Source: Luteibacter rhizovicinus
Lineage (GTDB): Bacteria; Pseudomonadota; Gammaproteobacteria; Xanthomonadales; Rhodanobacteraceae
Assembly: GCF_004342265.1 (NCBI RefSeq)
Contig: NZ_SMCS01000005.1
Location: forward strand, 186,001 to 250,000
Direction of reading: 5' to 3'
Length of the DNA: 64,000 bases
Every line of letters begins with the position of its first letter. Position 1 is the stretch's first letter. Of the stretch, positions 25,453 through 33,907 are shown one piece after another. Below the pieces are notes generated by a model. It ran no database searches. It was not told the DNA's origin and saw only the letters and a program-made list of their open reading frames with translations. The translations under genes and the position numbers were made by a program.

Positions 25453-27441
25453 TCAGCGGCGGCTCTTGCCCACGAAGCCCAGTGCGCGCGCCCATTCGGC
25501 ATCCCTGCGCTGCGTGTCGGTACGCTGGCGGCGATAGTGGCGTTCCGCGCGGTCCTGTAGCCAGGTGACGTAGCGGCGCAGCAGTTTTTCGCTGGCGTGC
25601 TCACCACGCACCAGCGATGCGAGGATGGCGCGGAGCGGTGCCGGTGCGAAACGCGTGAACAGATCGTCGTCGATGCTGACCACCGCTTCGGTCGTGCCCG
25701 GATCGCCTTGCCGTGCGCAGCGGCCGAACAGCTGACGGTCGACGCGCGCGGACTCGTGGAATTCGGTCAGGATCACATGCAGGCCACCGGCCTGCTCGAT
25801 CTCCGGCGCAAGCTTGATGTCCGTGCCGCGTCCGGCCATGTTGGTGGCCACGGTGATTCTTCCCGCGCCGCCGGCCTGCGCCACGGCTTCCGCTTCGCTC
25901 TTGTCCTGCCGCGCGTTGAGCACCGCGTGTTCGATCCCATTGGCACCGAACAGGGCGGCGAGGCGTTCGGATGCTTCGACCGATCGTGTCCCGACAAGCA
26001 CCGGGCGTCCGGTACTCGCGACTTCGACCGCGCGTCGTGCGACCGCCTCCCAGCGCAGGTCCGAACTGGCGCAGACGATATCGCCCAGGTTTCGCCGCCG
26101 CGTCGGCTTATGCGTCGGAATGCGGGTCACCGACAAGTCGTAGCTGCCTTTCACTTCGGCGGCGACTTCCTGCGCCGTGCCGGTCATGCCGCACAGCAAA
26201 AGATAACGGCCGAAGAAGCGCTGATAGGTTATCTGCGCAAGCGTGCGCCGCTGGCCCGTGATCTCGCAGCCTTCCTTGCATTCGATCATCTGGTGCAGGC
26301 CGCGCTCCCAGGTACGATCGGGCATGACGCGACCGGTCGATTCGTCGACGATCTGAACCTTGTCGTCGGCCAGGATGTAGTGCTGATCGCGCTGAAAGCC
26401 GTGGACTGCCGAAAGCGCTTTCTGTACGAACTCTTCGCGCCACATGGCCGAACGCCACATGCCGCCGAACTCCGCTGTGACCTCGCGCACGTGTACCTTG
26501 CCGCCCGGTGTGAGCCAGATGTCCCGATGGTGGTTCGCCGCGTAATGCACATCGCGTTCGAGCGACGTGGCCAGTTCGATCGCGCGCGTATAGATCGTCG
26601 GATCGAGATCGTCGGGCAATGTTTCGCTGATGATCAATGGCGTACTGGCTTCGTCGATCAGTACGCTGTCGGCTTCGTCGATGATGGCGATGTGCAGGCC
26701 ACGAAGGATGGGCGGTTCGCCCGCACGGCCGCCGGCGAATTCGGCCAGGCGCTGCTGCGTGCGCGACGATTCGCCCATGGCGATGGCGTCCTTCAGGTAA
26801 TCGAACGTCAGTTCCTTATTGGATACGTAGGTAATGTCGCAGGCATAGGCTGTGCGACGGTCCGCGACGCTCATGTCCTGTAAGACCACGCCGATTTTCA
26901 GCCCGAGGAAATCGAATAGCGGGGTATTGTGTTCGGCGTCGCGCTCGGCGAGATAGTCGTTGACCGTGACGACGTGCGTCGCGGCACCGGTCATGGCCGC
27001 CGAGCACGCCGCGAGCGTGGCCGCCAGCGTCTTGCCTTCGCCTGTGGACATTTCGGCAAGACGACCCTGCAACAGCGTGCGACCGGCGAGCAGCTGGACA
27101 TCGTGATGACGCATGCCCAGCGTACGCCGCGACGCCTCGCGGATCAGTGCGAACGAAGCCGCAAGGCACACATCCGTAAAGCCCTCCCGATGCATGCGCC
27201 GTGCTTCCGCGGCCAGGTTCGTGCGCAGGGTGTCGTCGTCGAAGACTCGTGTGGCTTCTTCGAGTGCATTGGTCGCATCGAGGAAACGTTGCGCGCGACG
27301 GCCGTCGAAGCGGGGCAGTTTCGCGAGCCACGTGCGAAGGCGTGCTTCCCACGGTGCGCGCTTCGCATCCACGCGTTCGAGGTAAGGACCGTCGCCGAGC
27401 TCGACCTCGCGCCCGGCCAGCAGTGCGCGTACGTCAGACAC
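25453..27441 (-). CDS. Shortened SecA-like ATPase of a putative giant-protein export system
   Basis: A 662-residue SecA paralogue (housekeeping SecA is about 900). Motor motifs are intact: Walker A STGEGKT (132-138), Walker B IIDEADSV (253-260), STGRVMPDRTW (368-378), GMTGTA (418-423), NMAGRGTD (534-541) and GRCARQGDPG (573-582). The peptide-crosslinking region between the Walker B box and STGR is present. The protein stops soon after a helix resembling the start of the helical scaffold (YVTWLQDRAERHYRRQR), so the helical wing and the C-terminal zinc-binding tail are missing. It starts with GTG, 8 bases inside the end of the M50 gene, and is the last gene of the TolC-HlyD-M50-SecA operon. The housekeeping secA is expected elsewhere. 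Role as motor for the giant protein is inferred from context. Confidence 0.88.
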   Translation of the reverse strand: MSDVRALLAGREVELGDGPYLERVDAKRAPWEARLRTWLAKLPRFDGRRAQRFLDATNALEEATRVFDDDTLRTNLAAEARRMHREGFTDVCLAASFALIREASRRTLGMRHHDVQLLAGRTLLQGRLAEMSTGEGKTLAATLAACSAAMTGAATHVVTVNDYLAERDAEHNTPLFDFLGLKIGVVLQDMSVADRRTAYACDITYVSNKELTFDYLKDAIAMGESSRTQQRLAEFAGGRAGEPPILRGLHIAIIDEADSVLIDEASTPLIISETLPDDLDPTIYTRAIELATSLERDVHYAANHHRDIWLTPGGKVHVREVTAEFGGMWRSAMWREEFVQKALSAVHGFQRDQHYILADDKVQIVDESTGRVMPDRTWERGLHQMIECKEGCEITGQRRTLAQITYQRFFGRYLLLCGMTGTAQEVAAEVKGSYDLSVTRIPTHKPTRRRNLGDIVCASSDLRWEAVARRAVEVASTGRPVLVGTRSVEASERLAALFGANGIEHAVLNARQDKSEAEAVAQAGGAGRITVATNMAGRGTDIKLAPEIEQAGGLHVILTEFHESARVDRQLFGRCARQGDPGTTEAVVSIDDDLFTRFAPAPLRAILASLVRGEHASEKLLRRYVTWLQDRAERHYRRQRTDTQRRDAEWARALGFVGKSRR

Positions 27442-29578
27442 CGAAGTGGCTCAGGAAGACCTGGCGGAGGCGCCGGATCGCCTGCAGCGCCATGGGTTCG
27501 TAGCCGTGGTCGAAACGGATCTGCACGCGCTCGCCGAACACCGGCTGCGAATCCCGCGGCAGCGCCAGGTCGACGATAAAGACCCGCTGGATTGTCTTCA
27601 CACCCTTGGAATCGTTCGGGTGCGTCGCGATCGTTCCGCCGGCATTGAGACCCAGGGCCGCCGTCGGCAACTCGTCGACGCCGCCGGGAAACGCACGGAT
27701 GACCCGGGTCGTCCATGCGACGCCCAATGAGTCCGCCAGCCGAAGACCAACACCGGACAGGCGCGCATGGACCAGATCGATATCGTCCTGTTGCACCACG
27801 GCGCGCACGATCAACTGGCGATCCTGCAACACGTAGCCAAGCAGCTCGCCCTTCTTGTAGTAGCGTCCCGGCATATCCTGCGCCGTCGCGACGACAAGAC
27901 GGCCATCCTCGCCGGCGAAGCCGGTCAGATTCGCCATCCGGGTTTCGATGCGTGCGAGCGTTTCGCGTGCCTCGTCGAGCTGACGTCCCGAGATCGCGGC
28001 CTTCGTCGGATCGATGAACTGCTCGGCGTCATAACGCGCCTGGGCCTGCGCGACCTTCGCGCGATCGACCTCGTGCTCGGCGCGAAGCTGTGCGTTGTCC
28101 AGCACGTACAACGGCTGGCCCGCATTGACGTGCGCGCCCGGGGTGGCCAGCCAGCGCACGAAGAAACCATTGCCGCCCGCATGTAGCATCGCCTGCTCGG
28201 GGAGCCAGACAACCCCCAGCGCGCGGGTATGCAGCGGCACGGGCACGAACAACAGCAACACGAGCAAGCCGCCGATGAATGCGAACGTGCGGCGCATCGC
28301 ACGCGTCCTTACCCGATGCAGCGCGCCAGCGGTGGACAGATGTTTCCAGCCCTTGCGGATCGGCGCGCCGATCAGGCCATACGCGCTCCACAACGCCATC
28401 ATCGTGCCAACGAAAAAGAACTTGCCCGCCACCACGAAGATCACGGAAACGGTGACGAACGTGCGATAGCACCAGGCGAGCGGCGTATAGACCGTCAGCC
28501 AGCGTTGTTCCGACGGCGTTTCGTCCGGGCGCGTGGCATCCATGGAGCCGAAGGCGTAGCGATCGATCAGATAAGTCCACCAGGCCTGCCCGCGCTGGGC
28601 GAGATTGGGGATCTCGATCAGATCCGAAAGGATGTAGTAACCGTCGTAACGGAGCAGGGGGTTGCCGTTGACCACCAGCGTGGAGACGCCGCAGATCACC
28701 ATGACGTTGAAGGCGACGCCACGCATGACGCCCGGCTCGGCGAGCAGCCAGACATGCAGTGCGATGGCCGCGAGAAACAGTTCGACGAGCATACCTGCCG
28801 CCGCGACCGTGGCTCGCCGGTACTTCGAAGGAAACGCCGCCGACGATGACGCTTCGACGTAGGGAACCGGCGCGAAAATAAGAAACATCAGGCCGAGTTC
28901 GCGCACCGCGCCGCCCCAGCGCTTTGCCGCGAAGCCATGGCCGAGTTCGTGCAGCAGTTTCACGACCGGATAGACACAGGCCATGACGAGCAGGTTGCTC
29001 GACGAGAGCACCCGATCCGACAGGTTATGCGTTAGATCGGTCCAGTGCACGCCGGCCAGGAACAGCGCGGGGATCACCGCCAGTGCCCAGAGCACGGCAC
29101 CGATGGGACCGAAACACCACGCGAAGTACGGCGACAGCACCGTCAGGAAGCGATCTGGATTGACGAGCGGAAACTTCAGGCTCATCGGATTCATGAGCCA
29201 CTGACGGATCATTTCGGAACGCTTCTTGTTGTGCCGTTCCAGCGATGCGGCCGAGTCGGGTACCGCATCGGTCTGCAACAGATCGGCGCCGTGCAGCTGT
29301 GAAAGCAGATCGACGATTTCCGGCTGCGTGCATGCGTCGCGCAGCTCGGATGTATTCGCCTGTTCCCACAGCGACTGCACGGTGGCGTTGCCGTCCATCC
29401 CTGCGAGAAAGGCATACGCGGCGGCGGAAAGCCGGTAAACGCGCCCGCCGGTCTGGTCCTGCACGACGTACCACGGACGCCCGCGGAACACGACGCGCTG
29501 GATGCGCGCATAAGGCGTAAGACGCGGTCGAAGCGAGGCGACGCTGTGCCATGAGGGACTGAAAGGGCTGCGCGCCAT
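27434..29578 (-). CDS. Membrane M50 zinc peptidase fused to a HlyD-like periplasmic adaptor
   Basis: A 714-residue inner-membrane protein. Residues about 25-100 resemble a PqqD-like peptide-recognition module (YVVQDQTGGRVYRLS, then LLSQLHGADL). Membrane helices flank the site-2-protease motif HELGH (210-214) and a second motif NPLLRYDGYYILSD with Asp312, the usual third metal ligand of M50 enzymes. After the last helix (about 430-450) comes a HlyD/biotinyl-lipoyl-like part: GNGFFVRWLATPGAHVNAGQ, a coiled-coil hairpin, and a C-terminal beta-barrel. Such M50-adaptor fusions occur in bacteriocin and peptide export clusters. It starts 6 bases after the HlyD/GAF gene and overlaps the SecA-like gene by 8 bases, so the products probably act together at the inner membrane. 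Confidence 0.88.
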   Translation of the reverse strand: MARSPFSPSWHSVASLRPRLTPYARIQRVVFRGRPWYVVQDQTGGRVYRLSAAAYAFLAGMDGNATVQSLWEQANTSELRDACTQPEIVDLLSQLHGADLLQTDAVPDSAASLERHNKKRSEMIRQWLMNPMSLKFPLVNPDRFLTVLSPYFAWCFGPIGAVLWALAVIPALFLAGVHWTDLTHNLSDRVLSSSNLLVMACVYPVVKLLHELGHGFAAKRWGGAVRELGLMFLIFAPVPYVEASSSAAFPSKYRRATVAAAGMLVELFLAAIALHVWLLAEPGVMRGVAFNVMVICGVSTLVVNGNPLLRYDGYYILSDLIEIPNLAQRGQAWWTYLIDRYAFGSMDATRPDETPSEQRWLTVYTPLAWCYRTFVTVSVIFVVAGKFFFVGTMMALWSAYGLIGAPIRKGWKHLSTAGALHRVRTRAMRRTFAFIGGLLVLLLFVPVPLHTRALGVVWLPEQAMLHAGGNGFFVRWLATPGAHVNAGQPLYVLDNAQLRAEHEVDRAKVAQAQARYDAEQFIDPTKAAISGRQLDEARETLARIETRMANLTGFAGEDGRLVVATAQDMPGRYYKKGELLGYVLQDRQLIVRAVVQQDDIDLVHARLSGVGLRLADSLGVAWTTRVIRAFPGGVDELPTAALGLNAGGTIATHPNDSKGVKTIQRVFIVDLALPRDSQPVFGERVQIRFDHGYEPMALQAIRRLRQVFLSHFGV

Positions 29579-29584
29579 GACCGG

Positions 29585-31435
29585 TCAGAGACCCCACGTC
29601 CAGAGTTGCAGGCGCAGCCAGTCCAGCGCCCCGTGCAACAACACCCAGCCGAGCTGGCGGCGGCCGACGTCGACCTTGGCCACGCCTTCCATGCCCGGCA
29701 ACAGCAGGTTCGACGGCTTCGTCAGCCGGGCCTCGACGCGGTAGAAATTCTTCCCGTCTTCGGCTGTTGCCACAGGCATGACGCGAAGTACGTCGATTGT
29801 CATCGCATGACCGGCGAAACCGTTCATGACCAGCTCGCCGTGCTGTCCGTCGCGGATGGGTGCGATGTCGCGCTCGTCCACCTCCAGGATGATCCGGTAG
29901 CTGTCCAGTGGCGCGATCTCGAACAGCTTCTTGCCGGCTTCCACGGGCGTGCCGATGTCGTGGGACAAGTCGCCGCTGACGACGACGCCATCGTAGGGCG
30001 CGCGTACCGTCGCCCGGTCGAGTTTGTCGTCCAGCAGGTCCAGCTGCGCCTGCGCTTCGGAAAGCTGGGCGCTCGTTACGCCGATGGCGGTCAGGTCGTG
30101 TCCGGCCATCGCTTCGCGCAGCTTGTTGTCGTACTGATCGCGCTCGCTGGCCCAGCGGATGCGTTCGACGCGCAATTCGTGATCGTCCAGGCGCGCCACC
30201 TGCTGCCCCTTGCGAACGGTGTCGCCCGCGCGGACAAAACCTTCGGCAAGGAAACCTTCGAACGGCGCGGCGGCGACGCGCTGGATTTCGCCTTCGGTGA
30301 CGGTTTTGGCCGATACGCGATAGTCGACCGGTATGCAGACCAGCGCGACGGCGACAAGGAGGACGAGCAGCCCCACGGCTTTCCACACGAGGAAGCGTGG
30401 TCCGACAAGGTTGCGCCAGAACCGTACGGCTTCGTCGCGCATCCTGCCGAACGACGTGCGCTCGGCGAGCATGCGCTGTTCGACGACCGGTGCCACCAGG
30501 GCGGCGAATGCATCGATCCAGCGCCGCTCCGTTTCGTCCAGTGGCTGGCCTTCGCGCTCGAAGGTCACGACGGCGATGGTTCTGGCGTGTTGCACGATCG
30601 GAACGGACAGCACGACATGCGCGCCCGTGCGCTGCAGAAGTTCGGTATGCGCGCGGTAGCCGGACGCGGGACGCCCGTCGCGCCCATCGCTGGCTTCCAC
30701 GGCCTGTGCGAGGTCCGTGGCTTCGGCCATCGCGTCGCGATAGGCCTGCACCAGTGGCGAGGACTTCTCGAATGTCGCCGCTTCGGACAGGGCGGCAAGC
30801 CGCACCTGCGCATCGCGAACCAGTCCGATCGCGACACGCGTGCAGTCGAAACGGCGGCGCAGTTCGTTCACCAGATCGAACATCGCCTGCTGGAAGCGCA
30901 CATGACGCAGCGCCGTAGCCAGCGTGTGCACGATGCCCGAAGCGCGCTGGCTTGCTTCCACCGCGTCGTCCAGTTCGCGTTTGCCCAGCAGATTGGTCAA
31001 CCACGCACTGGCCCAATGCACTTCGCGCAGCAGCGCAGACAGCACGATGGGATCGGTCGGCAGCTCGAACACCGCTGCGCCGGCTATGCGTTCGCCCGAC
31101 ATAACGGGTATCGCGGCATGCAGCACGCCCGGTGCATCGGCGACGGGGAGGACGGCGATACGGCGGTCGCTCAATGCCTGGCTGACGGCAGGTCCCATGC
31201 GGGCCATATCGGCATCGACGGCGGGCCAGACCGCGATGGGTACGTAGTTCTGGCCGTCGCTGGCTTCGATCAGTACGGCGGCTTTGCGCACGCTGGGAAA
31301 CTTTTCGCAGATCAGCGTCAGCCAGGCATCGCAGAAAACGTCCGATGTGCGCGCGGCAACGAAGCGCTCCCACGCGGGTATCGCCGGAAGAGCCGCGACG
31401 ACGTCCTGATCCGGTTGTTCGGTAACGACGTTCAT
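29585..31435 (-). CDS. GAF-domain HlyD-like periplasmic adaptor
   Basis: A 616-residue membrane fusion protein with an unusual cytoplasmic N-terminus. Residues about 22-150 and 180-320 look like two GAF domains (for example VRKAAVLIEASDGQNYVPIA and CTRVAIGLVRDAQVRLAALS). One membrane helix follows (about 348-369, VGLLVLLVAVALVCIPV), then HlyD barrel-sandwich halves (EGFLAEGFVRAGDTVRKGQ and TVRAPYDGVVVSGDL) separated by a coiled-coil hairpin, and a C-terminal barrel. The start codon overlaps the TolC stop as ATGA. The fusion suggests that export is gated by a cytoplasmic signal sensed by the GAF part; the ligand is unknown. Confidence 0.87.
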   Translation of the reverse strand: MNVVTEQPDQDVVAALPAIPAWERFVAARTSDVFCDAWLTLICEKFPSVRKAAVLIEASDGQNYVPIAVWPAVDADMARMGPAVSQALSDRRIAVLPVADAPGVLHAAIPVMSGERIAGAAVFELPTDPIVLSALLREVHWASAWLTNLLGKRELDDAVEASQRASGIVHTLATALRHVRFQQAMFDLVNELRRRFDCTRVAIGLVRDAQVRLAALSEAATFEKSSPLVQAYRDAMAEATDLAQAVEASDGRDGRPASGYRAHTELLQRTGAHVVLSVPIVQHARTIAVVTFEREGQPLDETERRWIDAFAALVAPVVEQRMLAERTSFGRMRDEAVRFWRNLVGPRFLVWKAVGLLVLLVAVALVCIPVDYRVSAKTVTEGEIQRVAAAPFEGFLAEGFVRAGDTVRKGQQVARLDDHELRVERIRWASERDQYDNKLREAMAGHDLTAIGVTSAQLSEAQAQLDLLDDKLDRATVRAPYDGVVVSGDLSHDIGTPVEAGKKLFEIAPLDSYRIILEVDERDIAPIRDGQHGELVMNGFAGHAMTIDVLRVMPVATAEDGKNFYRVEARLTKPSNLLLPGMEGVAKVDVGRRQLGWVLLHGALDWLRLQLWTWGL

Positions 31436-32826
31436 GGACCGGCCTCCGCGGCGATGCGGTCGCGATCCGCGCGAACCGCGACGAACAGGCTGTCCAGTTC
31501 GTCGATGTCGGTACCGCTCAGGTCGCCAAGCGTCGCCTTGAGCTTGATGAATGAGGTGAGCTGCTGATACGCGCCCTTGCGCACGTCGCGGCGCGCGCCA
31601 GCCAGCTGCTGTCGCGCGGTGAGCACGTCGGCGTCGGTTTTCACGCCATGCAGCGTGCCGCGTTCCGCCAGCGCAAGGGCGCGCTGTGCCGAATGGATGG
31701 CAGTGCGCGCCGCGTTGGTCTTCGCGCGACCCGCGCGCCAGCCGAGAAACGCCGTCTTCACGTTGAGTACCGCTTGCCGGCGTGCGGACTCCTGGTCGTC
31801 GCGGGCCTTTTCGCGCATGGCGATGGCCTCCGCGACCTTGGCCGACTGCGCGCCACCGGAGTAGAGCGGCACATTGAGCTGAAGGCCGATGGCCAGCTGA
31901 CGGATGCGATAACCCGGTTGTCCGGGGAAGTTGCCGACGTTCTGATCCGTGTTGCCGAATGTCGCGACCATGTCCAGCGTCGGTTGGTAGCCCGCACGCT
32001 GTTTCGAAATTTCGTCTTCCGCCGCGGCGACGGCCGTCGCCGCGGCGCGCAGGGCGGGGCAGTGGCTGTCGATCTGCGCGAGCCACGCATCCGCGTCGTC
32101 GCCGAGCAGATCCGGAATGCTGGCGTCCTCGCGCAGCCAGGGCTGGACGAGCCCTTCGCTGGAGCCGATCCACTGTTCGATCGCGGCGGCCTTGGCGGCG
32201 AGGTCCATCTCGGCGGAGAGTTCGTCGGCCGCGGCTTCCTCGTACTTCGCCCGGGCATCGTCGGCCTTGGGTTCGGACTCCGCACCGAGTTCGGCCCCTC
32301 GGCGCGCGATATCCCATTGGGCGCGCAGCGCGTCCCGCTGGGCGGTGGAGAAGTCGACGGCGTCCCTTGCCTCCATCAGGTCGAACCAACTGGTCGCCAG
32401 CTTCAGATAAAGCTGCTGCTCGGTGTCGGCCAGTTGATAGCCCGCCTGTTCGGTGGCCTTGCCCGCCTGCTGCAACGCGACCGTATTCGCCCGCCGCCAC
32501 AGGGGCTGGTTCAGGCTCAGCTGATTGCCGTTGCTGTGGTAGTGGTCCCGTAGCGTCGCCGTATGGGTGTCGAGCGTGTTGTAACGACGGCCATTGCCGT
32601 TGGTGTTGGCGGTGGCGGTGATCTGCGGAAGCATGGCGCCCAGCGCCTGCCGTTCGCGCGCACGCGCCGCGTCGACGTTGGATTGTGCCGCGCGATAGCC
32701 CGGTTCGCTGTCGTGGGCAAGCGAGAACAGTTCGCCCAGCGTCACCGTCTGTGCGACGGCGGTGCACGAAGCGAATAGGCAGGCGATGGCGAAAATCGGT
32801 AAGCGGTAACGGTTGACGACGTACAC
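31432..32826 (-). CDS. TolC-like outer-membrane channel protein
   Basis: About 464 residues from the proposed GTG at 32826, which has AAGGGA 7 bases upstream; a TTG 9 bases further upstream is also possible. A signal peptide follows (RLPIFAIACLFASCTAVAQ). The remainder has the two-fold repeat of the outer-membrane factor family: TLGELFSLAHDSEPGYRAAQ near the start, QLSLNQPLWRR, then a second repeat with AIGLQLNVPLYSGGAQSAKV and LALAERGTLHGVKTDADVL. These form the channel-tunnel barrel and helices. As first gene of the four-gene operon it supplies the outer-membrane exit for the HlyD and M50-HlyD adaptors. Confidence 0.9.
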   Translation of the reverse strand: MYVVNRYRLPIFAIACLFASCTAVAQTVTLGELFSLAHDSEPGYRAAQSNVDAARARERQALGAMLPQITATANTNGNGRRYNTLDTHTATLRDHYHSNGNQLSLNQPLWRRANTVALQQAGKATEQAGYQLADTEQQLYLKLATSWFDLMEARDAVDFSTAQRDALRAQWDIARRGAELGAESEPKADDARAKYEEAAADELSAEMDLAAKAAAIEQWIGSSEGLVQPWLREDASIPDLLGDDADAWLAQIDSHCPALRAAATAVAAAEDEISKQRAGYQPTLDMVATFGNTDQNVGNFPGQPGYRIRQLAIGLQLNVPLYSGGAQSAKVAEAIAMREKARDDQESARRQAVLNVKTAFLGWRAGRAKTNAARTAIHSAQRALALAERGTLHGVKTDADVLTARQQLAGARRDVRKGAYQQLTSFIKLKATLGDLSGTDIDELDSLFVAVRADRDRIAAEAGP

Positions 32827-33059
32827 CTCAAGTCCCTTCGCACGCGCAGGGAGAGGCGGACCGTCATGGCCCTGAGACGGCACGACGCACGCCCCGGCTG
32901 ATGGCCGGGCATGCGATCGGACGTTTTGCGATTTCCCCCTGTACGCGGGCATTTTCGCACCCGCCCCGGTCCGGTGCCAAGTGCAAAGCGGGCCATCTTC
33001 ACAAACCCGTGGAGGCGGTGTCCGGGTACAATCGCCGGGCGGTTTCCAAGGGGGAAAAC
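32827..33059. promoter_or_regulatory. Divergent control region, TolC operon and lipoprotein gene
   Basis: The 233-bp region must hold the promoters for the leftward export operon and the rightward lipoprotein gene. TACAAT at 33027-33032 on the + strand is a plausible -10 for the lipoprotein gene, without a good -35. The ribosome-binding site AAGGGGGAAA lies just before its ATG. No leftward promoter was convincing. Confidence 0.35.
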
Positions 33060-33374
33060 ATGAAACGCATCATCGGAACGGTCGCCCTCGCGATCGTGGC
33101 AACGGGCTGCCAGACCACCGGCGGCAGAATCACGCAGATCGACGTCGGCTCCTCGCGCGATCAGGTCGTGGAAACGCTCGGCCGTCCGGACTCGGTCCGC
33201 ACGGTAACCGACTTCGAAGTACTCAGTTACCTGGACCGTCATCGCACCCGCATGTCCGTCGCGCATACCGATTATTCGGTGGTGCTGAAGGATGGCAAGG
33301 TGGTGCAGTTCGGGCCGGGACAAGTACGGCGCGACGGGCTGCATTCGGTGGTTATCGATCCGGCGTTGCGGTAA
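33060..33374 (+). CDS. Small lipoprotein with BamE/SmpA-like fold
   Basis: A 104-residue protein starting at the ATG at 33060, 2 bases after AAGGGGGAAA. The signal MKRIIGTVALAIVATGC resembles a lipoprotein signal peptide with the acceptor Cys at 17; the -3 position is Ala rather than Leu, so the lipobox is not ideal. The body (IDVGSSRDQVVETLGRPDSV, then DGKVVQFGPG) fits the small alpha/beta SmpA/OmlA (BamE-like) fold. It lies alone on the + strand between the giant gene cluster and the export operon; a direct link with either is not shown. Confidence 0.8.
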   Translation: MKRIIGTVALAIVATGCQTTGGRITQIDVGSSRDQVVETLGRPDSVRTVTDFEVLSYLDRHRTRMSVAHTDYSVVLKDGKVVQFGPGQVRRDGLHSVVIDPALR

Positions 33375-33380
33375 CGGCGT

Positions 33381-33896
33381 TCAGGGAGGGAATACCGGTG
33401 TGACGCTGGCGCCGGGTTTGCGTTTTACTTCAGTCAACGCGACGGCATCGGCGGCACCGAAGGTCTGTTGGGCTTCGACCCACTCCTTCGGGGTGTACTC
33501 CGACACGTCACCAGGTACAAACATGTCGCGTTGGACCCGGCAGGGCGCGCATCGCTCGGTTGTTATGAAGAGCAGCGACACCCATCCATTCCGTCGTCCT
33601 GGCGGGATCGCCCGGCCCGACTCGAACTTCACGGTAGTCACTGTGCTGCCGTCCCTTTCCGGATACGTCGAGCGTTCGGCGACGTGGAAGCCTGCCGCCG
33701 CGTATGCGCTTTCGTAAGTCGAAAGCAGCTTGGTCGCCGTTATGCCCGAGTACTCCGTCATGGGGACGGCGGGGGTTGTCGCGACGCTCGTATCGCTAAG
33801 GACGGATCCAAGCGTCAGAAGAAAGCAGGCAACACCGACGAAGTGCCTGGGGTCTATACCGCGATTGTCGTTGCGAGCTTTCACCGCCTTCCTCAT
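33381..33896 (-). CDS. Exported protein of unknown function, paralogue 2
   Basis: A 171-residue protein that I do not recognise. A hydrophobic stretch at about 19-33 (FVGVACFLLTLGSVL) suggests an export signal or anchor. The segment GITATKLLSTYESAYAAAGF matches the next gene upstream (GITPNEVIEAYEQAFVHAGF), and both continue with an alternating beta pattern, so the two are paralogues. It holds a CAPC motif (Cys116, Cys119), absent in its partner, that could be a redox or metal site. It begins 11 bases after the paralogue stop and ends 6 bases from the convergent lipoprotein gene. Position at the end of the giant gene's transcript suggests a helper role for the giant protein; this is inference. 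Confidence 0.65.
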   Translation of the reverse strand: MRKAVKARNDNRGIDPRHFVGVACFLLTLGSVLSDTSVATTPAVPMTEYSGITATKLLSTYESAYAAAGFHVAERSTYPERDGSTVTTVKFESGRAIPPGRRNGWVSLLFITTERCAPCRVQRDMFVPGDVSEYTPKEWVEAQQTFGAADAVALTEVKRKPGASVTPVFPP

Positions 33897-33907
33897 ACCG
33901 GGAACGC

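Noticed and set aside
25453-27441. Housekeeping secA or a pseudogene of it
   Set aside because: All motor motifs are intact with an even frame, but the length and operon context differ; the shortened end looks deliberate rather than decayed.
29585-32767. A single fused protein covering the TolC and HlyD region
   Set aside because: The upstream part of this frame is out of frame with TolC and meaningless; the TolC frame ends with TGA overlapping the HlyD ATG.
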